A stretch of DNA of 64,000 nt from Variovorax sp. 679 (GCF_003952185.1 NZ_RXFS01000001.1:744001-808000); one strand, 5' to 3'; shown: positions 17,153-28,434, counted from the stretch's first letter. A program made the numbers and translations. The notes: a model not told the origin generated them from the sequence alone.

Positions 17153-17566
17153 TCAGTGGCTGCCGCAGGCGTGGCCGCCCTTCTCGATCATCGGCGCGTC
17201 GCGATCGACGCCCGCCTCGGCCAATCGGCGCTCATAGGTCGCCCACAGCTCGGCCTGCTTCTCGCCCAGTTCGTAGAGCAGATCCCACGAGTAGATGCCC
17301 GTGTTGTGGCCGTCGCTGAAGGTCGGCTGCACTGCGTAGTTGCCGACCGCCTCGAGGTCGACGAGCTCGACCTCGCGCTTGCCCGTCTGCAGCACTTCCT
17401 GGCCCGGGCCGTGGCCCTGCACTTCGGCCGACGGCGAATAGACGCGCATCAGCTCGAAGGGAATGCGGAAGGTCGCGCCATCCGAAAAACCCACTTCGAG
17501 CACGCGCGATTGGCCATGCACGGTGATCGATTGCGGCGTCGGTGCGCCCGGTTTCAAGCCTGCCAT
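17153..17566 (-). CDS. DUF971 (GBBH-like N-terminal domain) protein
   Basis: 137 residues forming a single DUF971 domain, with the typical VGFSDGATFRIPFELMRVYSPS and NYAVQPTFSDGHNTGIYSW segments. The C-terminus is histidine/cysteine-containing (GGHACGSH). The same domain forms the N-terminus of gamma-butyrobetaine hydroxylases; stand-alone versions have been proposed to handle iron or Fe-S, which is not certain here. The start ATG overlaps the HIT stop by one base (TGATG) and has an AGGAG site inside the HIT gene end. Confidence 0.8.
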   Translation of the reverse strand: MAGLKPGAPTPQSITVHGQSRVLEVGFSDGATFRIPFELMRVYSPSAEVQGHGPGQEVLQTGKREVELVDLEAVGNYAVQPTFSDGHNTGIYSWDLLYELGEKQAELWATYERRLAEAGVDRDAPMIEKGGHACGSH

Positions 17567-18015
17567 CAGAAGCTCCTGTTGCCCAAGCGCTCGATCATCG
17601 CAGCCTCGATGCCGGGCAGGCGCGCGGCGATGCTGGCTTCTTGCGCAGCGTTCCGCTCGCGTTGCACCGGCGCCCACACCGAGCCCGGGAAATGGCTGTC
17701 GTCTGCAAAGCGCGCGATGACGTGCCAGTGCAGGTGCGCCACCATGTTGCCGAGCGCGGCGAGGTTGATCTTGGCCGGCTTCAGGTGCTCGCGCAGGCAC
17801 TGCTCGACCACCGTCACCGCTTCCATGCACAGGGTGCGGTCGGCGGCATCGAGGTCGGAGAACTCGGCCGCATGGTCTTGCCACACCACGCGATAGAAGG
17901 CCGGAAAGCCCGCTTCCTCGGCATGGATCACGCGCAGCTTCGCGCCCTCGAACACGAGGCGCCCGCCCGGGCCCTCGCACAGCACGCAGCCTTGCTGCAC
18001 CTTCTTCGCCGTCAC
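17566..18015 (-). CDS. HIT-family hydrolase
   Basis: 149 residues starting at GTG 18015. The histidine triad is His94-Leu-His96-Trp-His98 ([11 protein letters not shown]). An N-terminal pair Cys10-x2-Cys13 may bind metal. HIT enzymes hydrolyse nucleotide phosphoramidates or dinucleotides. The GTG overlaps the upstream FAD enzyme's stop by 4 bases (GTGA), and the stop overlaps the DUF971 start, so the three genes form a tight translationally coupled chain. Confidence 0.85.
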   Translation of the reverse strand: MTAKKVQQGCVLCEGPGGRLVFEGAKLRVIHAEEAGFPAFYRVVWQDHAAEFSDLDAADRTLCMEAVTVVEQCLREHLKPAKINLAALGNMVAHLHWHVIARFADDSHFPGSVWAPVQRERNAAQEASIAARLPGIEAAMIERLGNRSF

Positions 18016-21000
18016 ACCAGCACCCGTTCGATCCCGCCCTGGTTGGCGGCGTCCACGTAGTCGGGCATCCAGTCTTCGCCGAGGATCTTGTTGGCCATTT
18101 CGACCACGATGTAGTCGGCTTCGAGCAAGCCGTTGTTCAGGTCGCCGCCGTAGCGCGAGAGGCCCTGCAGGCAACTGGGGCAGCTGGTGAGGATCTTCAC
18201 GTTGTCCTTCTCGCCGACCTTGCCGCTGTCGCGCAGCGCGGCTTCGCCCTTCTTCAGCTCTTCTTCCTTGCGGAAGCGGATCTGCGTGGAGATGTCGGGC
18301 CGCGACACGCCCAACGTGCCCGACTCGCCGCAGCAGCGGTCGTTCTTGAGCACGTTGTCGCCGACCAGCGCCTTCACGGTCTTCATCGGATCCTGCTGCT
18401 TCATCGGCGAATGGCAGGGGTCGTGGTACAGGTAGCCGCCGCCGGCCGCATCGGCCAGCGTGATGCCCTTCTCGAGCAGGTACTCGTGGATGTCGATGAT
18501 CCGGCAGCCCGGGAAGATCTTGTCGAACTGGTAGCCCTGCAGCTGGTCGTAGCAGGTGCCGCAGCTCACCACCACCGTCTTGATGTCGAGGTAGTTCAGC
18601 GTGTTGGCCACGCGGTGGAAGAGCACGCGGTTGTCCGTGATCATCTTCTCGGCCTTGTCGTACTGGCCGCTGCCGCGCTGCGGATAGCCGCAGCACAGGT
18701 AGCCCGGCGGCAGCACGGTCTGCACGCCCGCGTGCCAGAGCATCGCCTGCGTGGCGAGCCCCACTTGCGAGAACAGGCGTTCCGAGCCGCAACCCGGGAA
18801 GTAGAAGACCGCCTCGGTCTCGGAGGTGGTCGCCTTCGGGTTGCGGATGATCGGCACGTAGTCCGCATCCTCGATGTCGAGCAGCGCGCGCGCCGTCTTC
18901 TTCGGCAGGTTGCCCGGCATCTTCTTGTTGATGAAGTGGATCACCTGCTCCTTGACGGGAGCCGGCCCCAGCGAGGCCGGGGGCGCGGAGGTCTGCTTCT
19001 TCGCGAGGCCGCGCAGCAGGTCGTTGGCCAGGCGCTGAGCCTTGAAGCCCACGCCCACCATGCCGGCGCGCACCGCCTTGATGGTCTGCGGATTGGTCGC
19101 GTTCAGGAAGAACATCGCGGCCGCGTTGCCGGGGCGGAAGCTCTTCTGGCCCATCTTGCGCAGCAGGTTGCGCATGTTCATCGACACGTCGCCGAAGTCG
19201 ATCTTCACCGGGCACGGCGTGAGGCACTTGTGGCATACCGTGCAGTGGTCGGCCACGTCCTCGAACTCTTCCCAGTGCTTGATGCTCACGCCGCGGCGCG
19301 TCTGCTCCTCGTAGAGGAAGGCCTCCACCAGCAGCGAGGTCGCGAGGATCTTGTTGCGCGGGCTGTACAGCAGGTTGGCGCGCGGCACGTGCGTGGCGCA
19401 CACCGGCTTGCATTTGCCGCAGCGCAGGCAGTCCTTCACGCTGTCGGCAATGGCGCCGATGTCGCTCTGCTGCATGATCAGCGACTCGTGCCCCATGAGG
19501 CCGAAGCTCGGCGTGTAGGCGTTGGTCAGGTCTGCGTGCAGCGTCTCGGGCTTGCCGGCAGGCGCGCGCAGCAGCTTGCCCTTGTTGAAGCGGCCTTCGG
19601 GGTCGACCCTGGCCTTGTATTCGGTGAAGGGACGCAGCTCCTCGTCACTCAGGAATTCGAGCTTGGTGATGCCGATGCCGTGCTCGCCCGAGATCACGCC
19701 GTCGAGGCTGCGCGCCAGCGCCATGATGCGCACCACCGCGGCATGCGCGGTCTGCAGCATGTCGTAGTTGTCGCTGTTCACGGGGATGTTGGTGTGCACG
19801 TTGCCGTCGCCCGCGTGCATGTGCAGCGCGACCCACACGCGGCCCTTGAGCACGCGCTTGTGGATGGCGGTGCACTCGGCCAGGATCGGCGCGAACTCGG
19901 CGCCCGTGAAGATGGCCTGCAGCGGCTGGCGCAACTGGGTCTTCCAGCTGGCGCGCAGGGAGTGGTCCTGCAGCTGCGAGAACAGCGTGTCGACGTTCTC
20001 GAGCCAGCCGGCCCACAGCGCGCGCGTTTCCTGCACCAGCGCCACGGCCTGCGCGACGCGGTCTTCCAGCAGTTCGGCCGCCGGAATCTCGTGCGCGTCG
20101 TCAGTCTTGCCCAGCGGCAGGTTGCCGCGCGTGAGGAAGGCCTCGAGCTCGTCGGTGAGCGCGAGCTTGTTCTGCAGCGACAGCTCGATGTTGATGCGCT
20201 CGATGCCGTCGCTGTACTCGGCCATGCGAGGCAGCGGGATCACCACGTCCTCGTTGATCTTGAAGGCGTTGGTGTGGCGGCTGATGGCGGCCGTGCGCTT
20301 GCGGTCGAGCCAGAACTTCTTGCGTGCCTCGGGGCTGATGGCGATGAAGCCTTCGCCGCTGCGCGAATTGGCAATGCGCACCACTTCCGAGGTGACGCGC
20401 GCCACCGCGTCGGCGTCGTCGCCCGCGATGTCGCCGAACAGCACCATCTTCGGCAGGCCACCGTGCTTCTTCGACTTGGTGGCGTAGCCCACGGCCTTGA
20501 GGTAGCGGTCGTCCAGGTGCTCGAGACCGGCCAGCAGAACGCCCGAGCGCTTCTGCTCGGCGAACATGAAGTCCTTGATCTCGACGATGCTGGGCACCGC
20601 GTCCTTGGCGTTACCGAAGAACTCCAGGCACACGGTGCGCGTGTGCGCCGGCATGCGGTGCACCACCCAGCGGCAGCTGGTGATGAGGCCGTCGCAGCCC
20701 TCTTTCTGGATGCCGGGCAGGCCCGAAAGGAACTTGTCGGTCACGTCCTTGCCGAGGCCTTCCTTGCGGAAGGTGCGCCCCGGGATCTCGAGGCGCTCGT
20801 TGCGCAGCTTCGTCCTGCCGTCGGCGGCGTAGTACTGCAGCTCGAACACGGCGCTGTCGACGTCGTGGATCTTGCCGAGGTTGTGGCCGATGCGCGTGAC
20901 TTCGAGCCATTCGGCCTGCGGCGTCACCATGCGCCACGAGGCGAGGTTGTCGAGCGCCGTGCCCCACAGCACGGCCTTCTTGCCGCCCGCGTTCATGGCG

Positions 21001-21890
21001 ACGTTGCCGCCGACGCACGAGGCCTCGGCGGAGGTCGGGTCGACCGCGAAGACGAAGCCCGCGCGCTCGGCCGCGTCGGCCACGCGCTGGGTGACGACGC
21101 CCGCCTCGGTCCAGATGGTCGGAACGGGGTCGGCCAGTCCGGGCAGCGGCACATGCTCGACCTCGGTCATCGCCTCGAGCTTCTCGGTGTTGATGACGAC
21201 GCTGTTCCAGGTCAGCGGAATGGCGCCGCCGGTGTAGCCTGTGCCGCCTCCACGCGGGATGATGGTCAGGCCCAGCTCGATGCAGCCCTTCACCAGCAGC
21301 GCCATCTCGGCCTCGCTGTCGGGGCACAGCACGACGAAGGGGTACTCCACGCGCCAGTCGGTGGCGTCGGTGACGTGGGCCACGCGCGAGAGGCCGTCGA
21401 ACTTGATGTTGTCCTTGGCCGTGAGGCGGCCCAGCACGCGGGTGGCCTTGCGGCGCAGGGCGGCGACGTCGCGGAACTTGGTGTCGAAGGCGGCAACAGC
21501 TTCGCCGACGAGGCCGGTGAGCTCGCCCACGAGCTGGTCGCGCGGCAGGTCGCTGTCGGGGGTGCGGCGCTTCTGCACCTCGGCCAGGCGGTGCCTGAGG
21601 GCATCGACCAGCTGGCCGCGGCGGCGCGGGTTGTCGAGCAGGTCGTCGACGAGGTAGGGGTTGCGCTGGACCACCCAGATGTCGCCCAGCACCTCGTAGA
21701 GCATGCGCGCCGATCGGCCGGTGCGGCGCTCGGCGCGCAGGGTCTGGAGCAGTTCCCAGCCGCGTTCGCCCAGAAGGCGAATCACGATCTCGCGATCGGA
21801 GAAGCTGGTGTAGTTGTACGGGATCTCGCGCAGTCGTACAGGCTCTGCGGCCTGCGACAACAGCGTGTTCAACGCGGTCGGAGCATTCAT
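18012..21890 (-). CDS. DUF3683 FAD/Fe-S oxidoreductase, probable D-2-hydroxyacid (D-2-hydroxyglutarate) dehydrogenase
   Basis: 1292 residues if started at ATG 21890. Domain order: DUF3683 (about 20-160); FAD_binding_4 with [12 protein letters not shown] (211-222); FAD-oxidase C with HAGDGNVH (692-699) and GEHGIG (735-740); two 4Fe-4S clusters (Cys821/824/827/831 and Cys883/886/889/893); then two CCG cysteine-rich domains (FPGCG, SCGTC, CCGESG, SCPSC). This is the layout of membrane-associated flavin/Fe-S 2-hydroxyacid dehydrogenases such as YdiJ, a D-2-hydroxyglutarate dehydrogenase, or D-lactate/glycolate enzymes. serA lies directly upstream. ATG 21926 is an alternative start. Confidence 0.85.
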   Translation of the reverse strand: MNAPTALNTLLSQAAEPVRLREIPYNYTSFSDREIVIRLLGERGWELLQTLRAERRTGRSARMLYEVLGDIWVVQRNPYLVDDLLDNPRRRGQLVDALRHRLAEVQKRRTPDSDLPRDQLVGELTGLVGEAVAAFDTKFRDVAALRRKATRVLGRLTAKDNIKFDGLSRVAHVTDATDWRVEYPFVVLCPDSEAEMALLVKGCIELGLTIIPRGGGTGYTGGAIPLTWNSVVINTEKLEAMTEVEHVPLPGLADPVPTIWTEAGVVTQRVADAAERAGFVFAVDPTSAEASCVGGNVAMNAGGKKAVLWGTALDNLASWRMVTPQAEWLEVTRIGHNLGKIHDVDSAVFELQYYAADGRTKLRNERLEIPGRTFRKEGLGKDVTDKFLSGLPGIQKEGCDGLITSCRWVVHRMPAHTRTVCLEFFGNAKDAVPSIVEIKDFMFAEQKRSGVLLAGLEHLDDRYLKAVGYATKSKKHGGLPKMVLFGDIAGDDADAVARVTSEVVRIANSRSGEGFIAISPEARKKFWLDRKRTAAISRHTNAFKINEDVVIPLPRMAEYSDGIERINIELSLQNKLALTDELEAFLTRGNLPLGKTDDAHEIPAAELLEDRVAQAVALVQETRALWAGWLENVDTLFSQLQDHSLRASWKTQLRQPLQAIFTGAEFAPILAECTAIHKRVLKGRVWVALHMHAGDGNVHTNIPVNSDNYDMLQTAHAAVVRIMALARSLDGVISGEHGIGITKLEFLSDEELRPFTEYKARVDPEGRFNKGKLLRAPAGKPETLHADLTNAYTPSFGLMGHESLIMQQSDIGAIADSVKDCLRCGKCKPVCATHVPRANLLYSPRNKILATSLLVEAFLYEEQTRRGVSIKHWEEFEDVADHCTVCHKCLTPCPVKIDFGDVSMNMRNLLRKMGQKSFRPGNAAAMFFLNATNPQTIKAVRAGMVGVGFKAQRLANDLLRGLAKKQTSAPPASLGPAPVKEQVIHFINKKMPGNLPKKTARALLDIEDADYVPIIRNPKATTSETEAVFYFPGCGSERLFSQVGLATQAMLWHAGVQTVLPPGYLCCGYPQRGSGQYDKAEKMITDNRVLFHRVANTLNYLDIKTVVVSCGTCYDQLQGYQFDKIFPGCRIIDIHEYLLEKGITLADAAGGGYLYHDPCHSPMKQQDPMKTVKALVGDNVLKNDRCCGESGTLGVSRPDISTQIRFRKEEELKKGEAALRDSGKVGEKDNVKILTSCPSCLQGLSRYGGDLNNGLLEADYIVVEMANKILGEDWMPDYVDAANQGGIERVLV

Positions 21891-22037
21891 CGGGTGGGGC
21901 GCCTCGGCCGGGCGCTGCGCACCCATAGCCGGGCTGGGGATTTTATTGCAGGGCTTGGGGTCTTGCCTCGTGGCGGGGGTTGCGACCTTGTGCCAAGCGC
22001 AACTTTCCGCTCCCAACCCTGCCCCGACCGCCCCGGA

Positions 22038-23270
22038 TCAGAACAGCACGCGGCTGCGGATCGTCCCGTTCACCTTCGCGAGCTTCTCCAGGGCCAGGTC
22101 GGAAGAGGCCGCGTCGATGTCCATCACCACGTAGCCGATCTTCTCGTTCGTCTGCAGGAACTGCGAGGAGATGTTGATCTGGTTGTCCGAGAAGATCTTG
22201 TTGATCTCCGACAGCACGCCCGGCACGTTGCGGTGCACGTGCAGCAGCCGGTGCTTGCCCGGGTGCGCCGGCAGCGCCACCTCGGGGAAGTTGACGGAAG
22301 ACGTCGAGGTGCCGTTGTCGCTGTACTTGACCAGCTTTTCCGCCACTTCCAGCCCGATGTTGGCCTGCGCCTCCATGGTCGAACCGCCGATGTGCGGCGT
22401 CAGGATCACGTTGTCGAGGCCCCGCAGCGGCGACAGGAACTCGTCCTTGTTGCTGCGCGGCTCCACCGGGAACACGTCGATGGCGGCACCCAGCAGCTTG
22501 CGAGCCTTCAGGGCCTCGGCCAGCGGCTCGATCTCGACCACGGTGCCGCGCGAGGCGTTGATGAGGATCGAGCCGGGCTTCATCGCCGCGATTTCGGCCG
22601 CGCCGATCATCCATTGCGTGGCCTGCGTCTCGGGCACGTGCAGCGTGACGATGTCGCTCTGGGCCAGCAGCTGGTGCAGTTCGCGCACCTGGCGCGCATT
22701 GCCCAGCGGCAGCTTGGTGACCACGTCGTAGAAGGCCACGTGCATGCCCAGCGCCTCGGCCAGCACCGACAGCTGCGCGCCGATCGAGCCGTAGCCCACG
22801 ATGCCCAGCGTCTTGCCACGGATCTCGTAGGCGTTCTCGGCCGACTTGAGCCAGCCGCCGCGATGCGCCACCGCGCTCTTCTCGGGCACGCCGCGCAGCA
22901 GCAGGATGGCCTCGGCGAGCACCAGCTCGGCCACCGAGCGGGTGTTGGAGTACGGTGCGTTGAACACCGCCACGCCATGCTCGCGGGCGGCTTCCAGGTC
23001 GACCTGGTTGGTGCCGATGCAGAAGCAGCCCGCAGCCACCAGCTTGTGGGCGGCGGCGAACACGTCGGCCGTCAGTTGGGTTCGCGAGCGGATGCCCAGG
23101 AAGTGCACGTCGGCGATCTTCGCCTTCAGTTCGGCGTCGGGCAGCGCGCCCGGCAGCGACTCGATGTTGGTGTAGCCGGCGGCGCGCAGCACCTCCACGG
23201 CCGAGGGGTGAATGCCTTCGAGCAAGAGGAACTTGATCCTGCTTTTGTCGAGGGATGTTTTGCTGCTCAT
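22038..23270 (-). CDS. serA: D-3-phosphoglycerate dehydrogenase
   Basis: 410 residues, exactly the length of E. coli SerA. Oxidises 3-phosphoglycerate to phosphohydroxypyruvate, the first step of serine synthesis. The NAD-binding motif GIVGYGSIG is near residue 160, the catalytic Arg/Glu/His are in NASRG, DVFPVEP and HIGGSTMEAQ, and a C-terminal ACT domain (about 340-410, HRNVPGVLSEINKIF) gives serine feedback. The ATG at 23270 matches the family N-terminus; longer upstream frames do not. Homologous enzymes also reduce 2-oxoglutarate to D-2-hydroxyglutarate, linking it to the next gene. Confidence 0.95.
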   Translation of the reverse strand: MSSKTSLDKSRIKFLLLEGIHPSAVEVLRAAGYTNIESLPGALPDAELKAKIADVHFLGIRSRTQLTADVFAAAHKLVAAGCFCIGTNQVDLEAAREHGVAVFNAPYSNTRSVAELVLAEAILLLRGVPEKSAVAHRGGWLKSAENAYEIRGKTLGIVGYGSIGAQLSVLAEALGMHVAFYDVVTKLPLGNARQVRELHQLLAQSDIVTLHVPETQATQWMIGAAEIAAMKPGSILINASRGTVVEIEPLAEALKARKLLGAAIDVFPVEPRSNKDEFLSPLRGLDNVILTPHIGGSTMEAQANIGLEVAEKLVKYSDNGTSTSSVNFPEVALPAHPGKHRLLHVHRNVPGVLSEINKIFSDNQINISSQFLQTNEKIGYVVMDIDAASSDLALEKLAKVNGTIRSRVLF

Positions 23271-23523
23271 GGAGGTCTCTTGGAAGCCCCGGCCATGGCG
23301 ACAGGCTAGGCCAAAAAAAGGGAGGGCGATGCTAGCATGGTGCGGCGCAACATGCGGGTTCGCGGCCCGTGCCGGCCTGACGCGAACAGGGCCAAAGGGC
23401 AGGCGGTGCCAAAGGGGTTTCCCCGATTGGAGGAAACCCGTGCGCCGTGCGCCAATGTGACGCGGCTGTGTCATGCACATGCCCTAGCATCCGCGCTTTC
23501 CATTTTTCCCTTCAGGAGTCTTC
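23271..23523. promoter_or_regulatory. Divergent serA/ugpB regulatory region with two inverted repeats
   Basis: This 253-base gap holds the promoters of serA (leftward) and the ugp operon (rightward). It contains the 10-base palindrome ATGCTAGCAT (23329-23338) and an inverted repeat GGGTTTCC...GGAAACCC with a 9-base loop (23415-23439). Either could be an operator or leader hairpin. I did not find a convincing sigma-70 promoter or Pho box. Confidence 0.35.
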
Positions 23524-24837
23524 ATGCGATTCAAGACGCTCGCCCTGGCATCGGCGTTGGCCGCCACCACGCTCTTCAACGTGGCGCAGGCCCAGACCGA
23601 GATCCAGTGGTGGCATTCCATGACCGCCGTCAACAACGAGTGGGTCAACGACCTGGCCAAGCAGTTCAACGAGAGCCAGAAGGAATACAAGGTCATCCCG
23701 ACCTTCAAGGGCACCTACGACGAATCGATGACGGCCTCCATCGCGGCCTTCCGCGCCGGCAACGCACCGCACATCCTGCAGGTGTTCGAGGTGGGCACCG
23801 CCACCATGATGGCCAGCAAGGGTGCCATCGTGCCGGTGGGCCAGGTCATGAAGGACGCGGGCGAGAAGTTCGACCCGGCCGCCTACATCCCCGCCGTGGC
23901 CGGCTACTACACCGCCCCCAACGGCCAGATGCTGAGCTTCCCGTTCAACAGCTCGACCACCATCTTCTATTTCAACAAGGACGCCTTCAAGGCCGCCGGC
24001 CTGCCCACCGACAAGGCGCCGTCGACCTGGCCCGAAGTGGTCGCCGCCGCCGCCAAGCTCAAGGCCAGCGGCCACAAGTGCCCGTTCACCACGGCATGGC
24101 AGAACTGGACGCAGGTCGAGAGCTTCTCGGCCTGGCACAACGTGGAGTTCGCCAGCAAGGCCAACGGCCTGCAGGGCCTCGACGCGCGCCTGAAGGTCAA
24201 CTCGCCGCTGCACCAGCGCCACATCGAGAACCTGGCCAGCATGGCCAAGCAGGGCCTCTTCATCTACAAGGGCCGCGGCAACGTGCCCGAGGCCTCGTTC
24301 GTGTCGGGCGAGTGCGCCATGATCAACACGTCCTCGGGCTTCTACGGCAACGTGGCCAAGAACGCCAAGTTCGCCTACGGCCTGGCTCCCCTGCCCTACT
24401 ACCCGGACGTTCCCGGCGCACCGCAGAACACCGTGATCGGCGGCGCCAGCCTGTGGGTCATGTCGGGCAAGAAGCCGGCCGAGTACAAGGGCGTGGCCAA
24501 GTTCTTCAGCTTCATCTCGACGCCTGAAGTGCAGTCCGCCAGCCACAAGCGCACCGGCTACCTGCCCGTGACCACGGCCTCCTACAAGCTCACCGAGGAC
24601 TCGGGCTTCTACAAGCAGAACCCCGGCACCGACGTGGCCGTGACGCAGATGATCCGCAAGGTCACCGACAAGAGCCGCGGCATCCGCCTGGGCAACTACG
24701 TGCAGATCCGCGCCATCGAGGACGAAGAGCTCGAACAGGTCTGGAACGGCAAGAAAACGGCCAAGGAAGCCCTCGACGCCATCGTGACCCGAGGCAACGA
24801 GCAACTGGAACGCTTCCAGAAGGCCAACAAGAGCTGA
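23524..24837 (+). CDS. ugpB: sn-Glycerol-3-phosphate ABC transporter, periplasmic binding protein
   Basis: 437 residues with a signal peptide (cleavage after AQA, about residue 23) and the UgpB signature IQWWHSMTAVNNEWVN at the mature N-terminus. HILQVFEVGTATMMAS and PFNSSTTIFYFNKDAFKAAG are further family blocks. It binds glycerol-3-phosphate or glycerophosphodiesters in the periplasm and delivers them to UgpA/UgpE. An AGGAG site precedes the ATG. A terminator-like hairpin separates it from ugpA, allowing excess binding protein. Confidence 0.95.
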   Translation: MRFKTLALASALAATTLFNVAQAQTEIQWWHSMTAVNNEWVNDLAKQFNESQKEYKVIPTFKGTYDESMTASIAAFRAGNAPHILQVFEVGTATMMASKGAIVPVGQVMKDAGEKFDPAAYIPAVAGYYTAPNGQMLSFPFNSSTTIFYFNKDAFKAAGLPTDKAPSTWPEVVAAAAKLKASGHKCPFTTAWQNWTQVESFSAWHNVEFASKANGLQGLDARLKVNSPLHQRHIENLASMAKQGLFIYKGRGNVPEASFVSGECAMINTSSGFYGNVAKNAKFAYGLAPLPYYPDVPGAPQNTVIGGASLWVMSGKKPAEYKGVAKFFSFISTPEVQSASHKRTGYLPVTTASYKLTEDSGFYKQNPGTDVAVTQMIRKVTDKSRGIRLGNYVQIRAIEDEELEQVWNGKKTAKEALDAIVTRGNEQLERFQKANKS

Positions 24838-24877
24838 CGATCGACGACCGGACCCCTCGCGTGTCCGGCTAATATCG

Positions 24878-24925
24878 CCCGCCCCCGCTCACTCTTCTAC
24901 AAGAGTGGGCGCGGCGGGATTTTTT
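24878..24925 (+). terminator. Attenuator/partial terminator between ugpB and ugpA
   Basis: A stem with arms around CCGCTCACTCTT and AAGAGTGGGCGCGG closes a CTAC loop (24897-24900). It extends with small mismatches to CCC/GGG at its base and is followed by six Ts. Because the co-directional ugpA follows, it is probably a leaky terminator that lowers permease expression relative to the binding protein. Confidence 0.75.
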
Positions 24926-24938
24926 ACGTAGAGGGTTC

Positions 24939-25820
24939 ATGGAAAAACGCGTTTTCTTTCGCTCGGGCTGGCTGCCCTGGCTGCTGCTGGCACCGCAGAT
25001 GGCGGTGATATTCGTGTTTTTCTTCTGGCCGGCGGGGCAGGCCCTCCTGCAATCGCTGCAGCAGCAGGACGCGTTCGGCACTTCCGTCGACTTCGTTGGA
25101 CTGCAGAACTTCAAGGAATTGTTCGAAGACCCGGCCTATGGCGAGTCCTTCAAGACCACCGCCGTCTTCTCGGTGCTGGTGGCCACCATCGGCCTCAGCC
25201 TCTCGCTGACGCTGGCGGTGTTCGCCGACCGCATCGTGCGCGGCGGCATGTTCTACAAGACCATGTTGATCCTGCCGTATGCCGTGGCGCCCGCGGTGGC
25301 GGCCGTGCTGTGGGTCTTCATGTTCTCCCCCTCGCTGGGCGTGGTCGCCTATGCGCTCGGCAAGATCGGCATCGACTGGAACCACCTGCTCAATTCGAAG
25401 CATGCGATGACGCTGATCGTGATGGCCGCGGTGTGGAAGCAGATCTCCTACAACTTCCTGTTTTTCCTGGCCGGCCTGCAGTCCATTCCCAAGTCGCTGA
25501 TCGAGGCGGCCGCCATCGACGGCGCGCGCCCGTGGCGCCGCTTCTGGACGGTGCAGTTCCCGCTGCTGTCGCCCACCACCTTCTTCCTGCTGGTGATGAA
25601 CGTGGTCTATGCGTTCTTCGACACCTTCGCCATCGTCCACGCCGCCACCGAGGGCGGCCCGGGCAAGGACACGGAAATCCTCGTCTACAAGGTCTATCAC
25701 GACGGCTTCAAGGCCCTGGACCTGGGTGGCTCGGCCGCCCAGTCGGTCGTGCTGATGGTGATCGTGATCGCGCTCACCATCGTGCAATTCCGCTACGTCG
25801 AGAAAAAGGTGCAGTACTGA
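24939..25820 (+). CDS. ugpA: sn-Glycerol-3-phosphate ABC transporter, permease
   Basis: 293 residues with six predicted membrane helices. The MalF-type inner-membrane permease EAA loop is seen as [24 protein letters not shown] (only the first part, [14 protein letters not shown], is the core). N-terminus [20 protein letters not shown] is UgpA-like. It partners UgpE and is followed one base later by it. Confidence 0.95.
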   Translation: MEKRVFFRSGWLPWLLLAPQMAVIFVFFFWPAGQALLQSLQQQDAFGTSVDFVGLQNFKELFEDPAYGESFKTTAVFSVLVATIGLSLSLTLAVFADRIVRGGMFYKTMLILPYAVAPAVAAVLWVFMFSPSLGVVAYALGKIGIDWNHLLNSKHAMTLIVMAAVWKQISYNFLFFLAGLQSIPKSLIEAAAIDGARPWRRFWTVQFPLLSPTTFFLLVMNVVYAFFDTFAIVHAATEGGPGKDTEILVYKVYHDGFKALDLGGSAAQSVVLMVIVIALTIVQFRYVEKKVQY

Positions 25821-25821
25821 C

Positions 25822-26673
25822 ATGGTTGAAAGAAGAAGCACCCAGGGCATCCTTGCCCACGTGGTGATGATCCTCGGCGTCCTGATCGTCGCCTTCCCCA
25901 TCTACCTCGCCTTCGTGGCGTCCACCCACACCGCGCAGGAAATCGTGCAGCGGCCGATGCCGCTCCTGCCGGGCTCGAACATGCTCGACAGCTACAAGGG
26001 CGCGCTCTTCGGCCGCGCGAGCAGCGCGGGCTCCAACGCCCCAGTGGCCCACATGATGTGGGTGAGCCTGGTGACGGCGCTGGTCATCGCCATCGGCAAG
26101 ATCACCATTTCGCTGCTGTCGGCCTTCGCCATCGTGTACTTCCGCTTCCCGTTCAAGAAGATCTGCTTCTGGGCGATCTTCGTGACGCTGATGCTGCCGG
26201 TGGAGGTGCGCATCCTGCCCACCTACAAGGTGCTGTCCGACCTGAGCATGCTGAACAGCTACGCGGGCCTCACGGTGCCGCTGATCGCGTCGGCCACGGC
26301 CACCTTCCTGTTCCGGCAGTTCTTCCTGACCGTGCCCGAGGAACTCACCGAGGCCTCGCGCATGGACGGCGCGAGCCCGATGCGCTTCTTCTTCGACGTG
26401 CTGCTGCCGCTGTCGAAGACCAGCATCGCCGCGCTCTTCGTGATCCAGTTCATCTACGGCTGGAACCAGTACCTGTGGCCGCTGCTGGCAGTCACCAACG
26501 AGGACATGTACCCGATCGTGGTCGGCATCAAGCGGCTCATCGCCGGCGGTGACGGCCAGAACGAATGGAACGTGGTGATGGCCACCGCCATCCTCGCCAT
26601 GCTGCCACCCGCGCTGGTGGTGGTGCTGATGCAAAAGTGGTTCGTCAAGGGCCTTGTTGATACCGAGAAATAA
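25822..26673 (+). CDS. ugpE: sn-Glycerol-3-phosphate ABC transporter, permease
   Basis: 283 residues, six membrane helices, MalG-type permease. The EAA coupling loop is EASRMDGASPMRFFFDVLLP. The conserved FQFIYGWNQYLWPLL-like segment near residue 215 is typical of UgpE. It sits one base after ugpA and three bases before ugpC, so the operon is tightly coupled. Confidence 0.95.
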   Translation: MVERRSTQGILAHVVMILGVLIVAFPIYLAFVASTHTAQEIVQRPMPLLPGSNMLDSYKGALFGRASSAGSNAPVAHMMWVSLVTALVIAIGKITISLLSAFAIVYFRFPFKKICFWAIFVTLMLPVEVRILPTYKVLSDLSMLNSYAGLTVPLIASATATFLFRQFFLTVPEELTEASRMDGASPMRFFFDVLLPLSKTSIAALFVIQFIYGWNQYLWPLLAVTNEDMYPIVVGIKRLIAGGDGQNEWNVVMATAILAMLPPALVVVLMQKWFVKGLVDTEK

Positions 26674-26676
26674 AGA

Positions 26677-27684
<1,008 letters not shown>

Positions 27685-27687
27685 GCG

Positions 27688-28434
27688 ATGGCCTTGTCGA
27701 CACCCTGGCCCTACCCCCGCTGGGTCGCGCACCGCGGCGCCGGCAAGCTCGCGCCCGAAAACACGCTCGCCGCCTTCCGGCTCGGCGCCTCGCACGGCTA
27801 CCGCATGTTCGAGTGCGACGCCAAGCTCAGCGCCGACGGCGTCGTCTTCCTGATGCACGACGCCACGCTCGACCGCACCACCAGCGGCCACGGCACCGGT
27901 GGCGCGCAGCCCTGGAGCGCGCTGGCGCAACTCGACGCGGGCGGCTGGCACTCGCGCGCCTATGCGGGCGAACCGCTGCCCACGCTGGAGAACCTCGCGC
28001 GCTTCTGCTTGGCCAACGACTACCTGCTCAACATCGAGATCAAGCCGACGCCAGGCAGCGAGCGTGAAACCGGCGAAGTGGTGGCGCGCGAAGCCGCCCG
28101 GCTGTGGCAAGGCGCGGCCGTGCCGCCGCTGCTCACATCCTTCCAGGTCGAGTCGCTCAAGGGCGCACAGGCGGTGCAGCCTGAACTGCCGCGAGGCCTG
28201 CTGCTCGACAAGCTCTGGGACGGCTGGCTCGAAGCAGCCAGGGAGCTCGGCTGCTCGGCCATCGTCTGCAACCACACGCTGTGGGACGCGGCGGTGGTGG
28301 CGCTGGTTCATGGCGCAGGCATGCGCACGCTGAGCTACACCGTGAACGACGACAAGGCCGCGCAGCGGCTGATCGACCTGGGCACCGACGGCATCATCAC
28401 CGACAGGGTCGACCTGTTCAGCCCCGCCGGCTGA
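27688..28434 (+). CDS. ugpQ: Glycerophosphodiester phosphodiesterase
   Basis: 248 residues. GDPD TIM-barrel enzyme with the metal/catalytic motifs HRGAGKLAPENTLAAF (His near residue 13), FECDAKLSADGVVFLMHD and NIEIKP. It cleaves glycerophosphodiesters to glycerol-3-phosphate plus alcohol. No signal peptide, so it acts in the cytoplasm on diesters imported by UgpBAEC. Last gene of the ugpBAECQ operon. Confidence 0.92.
   Translation: MALSTPWPYPRWVAHRGAGKLAPENTLAAFRLGASHGYRMFECDAKLSADGVVFLMHDATLDRTTSGHGTGGAQPWSALAQLDAGGWHSRAYAGEPLPTLENLARFCLANDYLLNIEIKPTPGSERETGEVVAREAARLWQGAAVPPLLTSFQVESLKGAQAVQPELPRGLLLDKLWDGWLEAARELGCSAIVCNHTLWDAAVVALVHGAGMRTLSYTVNDDKAAQRLIDLGTDGIITDRVDLFSPAG

Noticed and set aside
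18411..23309. Very long open frame (over 1600 codons) on the plus strand opposite the dehydrogenase and serA
   Set aside because: It is antisense to two clearly conserved proteins. Its translation is low-complexity (His, Ala, Val, Arg, Asp-rich) and has no domain; long antisense frames are expected at this GC content.
23440..23500. Possible Pho box or CRP-type site upstream of ugpB
   Set aside because: TGTGA and CTGTGTCAT fragments occur, but not as the required direct repeat or palindrome.
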